Below, in pieces: positions 63,591-64,000 of a DNA stretch of 64,000 nucleotides. The stretch's first letter is position 1. Every line of letters starts with the position of its first letter. Under the pieces are notes generated by a model that saw only the letters and a list, made by a program, of their open reading frames with translations, ran no database searches and was not told where the DNA came from. Origin of the DNA: Rhynchopus euleeides (taxonomy: Eukaryota; Euglenozoa; Diplonemea; Diplonemida; Diplonemidae); the NCBI GenBank assembly GCA_963210315.1, contig OY723300.1:1054001-1118000 (forward strand), given 5' to 3'. A program made the position numbers and the translations under genes.

Positions 63591-64000
63591 GCTGTGCTGT
63601 GTGCCTGTCGAGTGGACATATGTACCGTTGGTGCACCATGGCAAGTGAGAAACGGCACAACACCAGGAGTGCGACATGGTCGTGAGTGAAGACGGAGTAC
63701 GTGCAGACTACCCCACCCATGCACACAAGTCTGTACGACTTCCTCGTTGTCCACTGGCGATCGACATTGCCTCGCCGGCGCTGTTGGAGCACGAAGTCCG
63801 GGGATTCCCCTTCAGCCCCCCTGTCCAGCAGTGGTCTCTCAAGGGCGTGCACCTTCTGGCACTCCTGACGTTGCCCTACAGTTCCTGAGACAGATCCATG
63901 GCTGGAGGCACGGCCGGGATGGTGTTGTAGCAAAGGACACCTGCTCTCCCAGCACCTCACACATCTCCAACAGGGTGTATGTGGGGTGCTGTGTGAGGTG

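Overview
This window looks like nuclear DNA of a free-living, flagellated, single-celled eukaryote. Two genes are split by short canonical GT-AG introns. Coding regions are very GC-rich at third positions. Gene content is eukaryotic: mitochondrial frataxin, ferroportin, the radial-spoke-associated protein CYB5D1, DUF4116 repeats, a patatin-like lipase and a giant Cys-rich surface protein. All nine recognisable genes lie on the + strand. Most start shortly after a pyrimidine or CA-rich tract ending in AG. That is compatible with co-directional, trans-spliced transcription as in Euglenozoa, and a diplonemid would fit the repeat load. The lineage is an inference, not a sequence match.

Layout. 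Positions 1-2820 hold a 41-bp palindromic satellite that flips orientation near 1927, next to a mobile-element relic. Positions 5835-6990 hold two 357-bp direct repeats resembling LTRs of a very small element. A glycosyltransferase-like type II membrane protein (7141-9272, one intron) is followed by a 3244-residue single-exon membrane protein (9524-19258) with about 47 EGF-like modules. Positions 19260-26600 are repeat relics and low-complexity DNA. A second gene region (26631-45633) carries a patatin-like lipase, ferroportin, a DUF4116 protein, an old yellow enzyme with a C-terminal Cys-Cys tail, CYB5D1 (one intron), frataxin and a two-pass membrane protein. Spacers are 0.35-4.8 kb, some of them repeat-filled. 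Positions 45879-64000 are mostly mobile DNA.

Mobile DNA is the most striking part. Three complete elements (45879-48769, 51400-55299, 56518-60559) all begin CACGGTGG, end CCACCGTG and sit between TA dinucleotides. Each has its own short palindromic motif repeated just inside the ends. Two copies of an ~860-bp element (34394-35246, 51408-52276) have 15-bp terminal inverted repeats and perfect 9-bp target duplications. One of them is inserted into the end of a CACGGTGG element. A 385-bp element with perfect 26-bp inverted repeats is nested in another. A GC-rich hairpin module recurs 12 times, usually in pairs. No intact transposase was recognised, so these copies look non-autonomous or decayed.

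The genes show no obvious shared pathway. Ferroportin and frataxin both concern iron, but they are 10.5 kb apart with unrelated genes between them.
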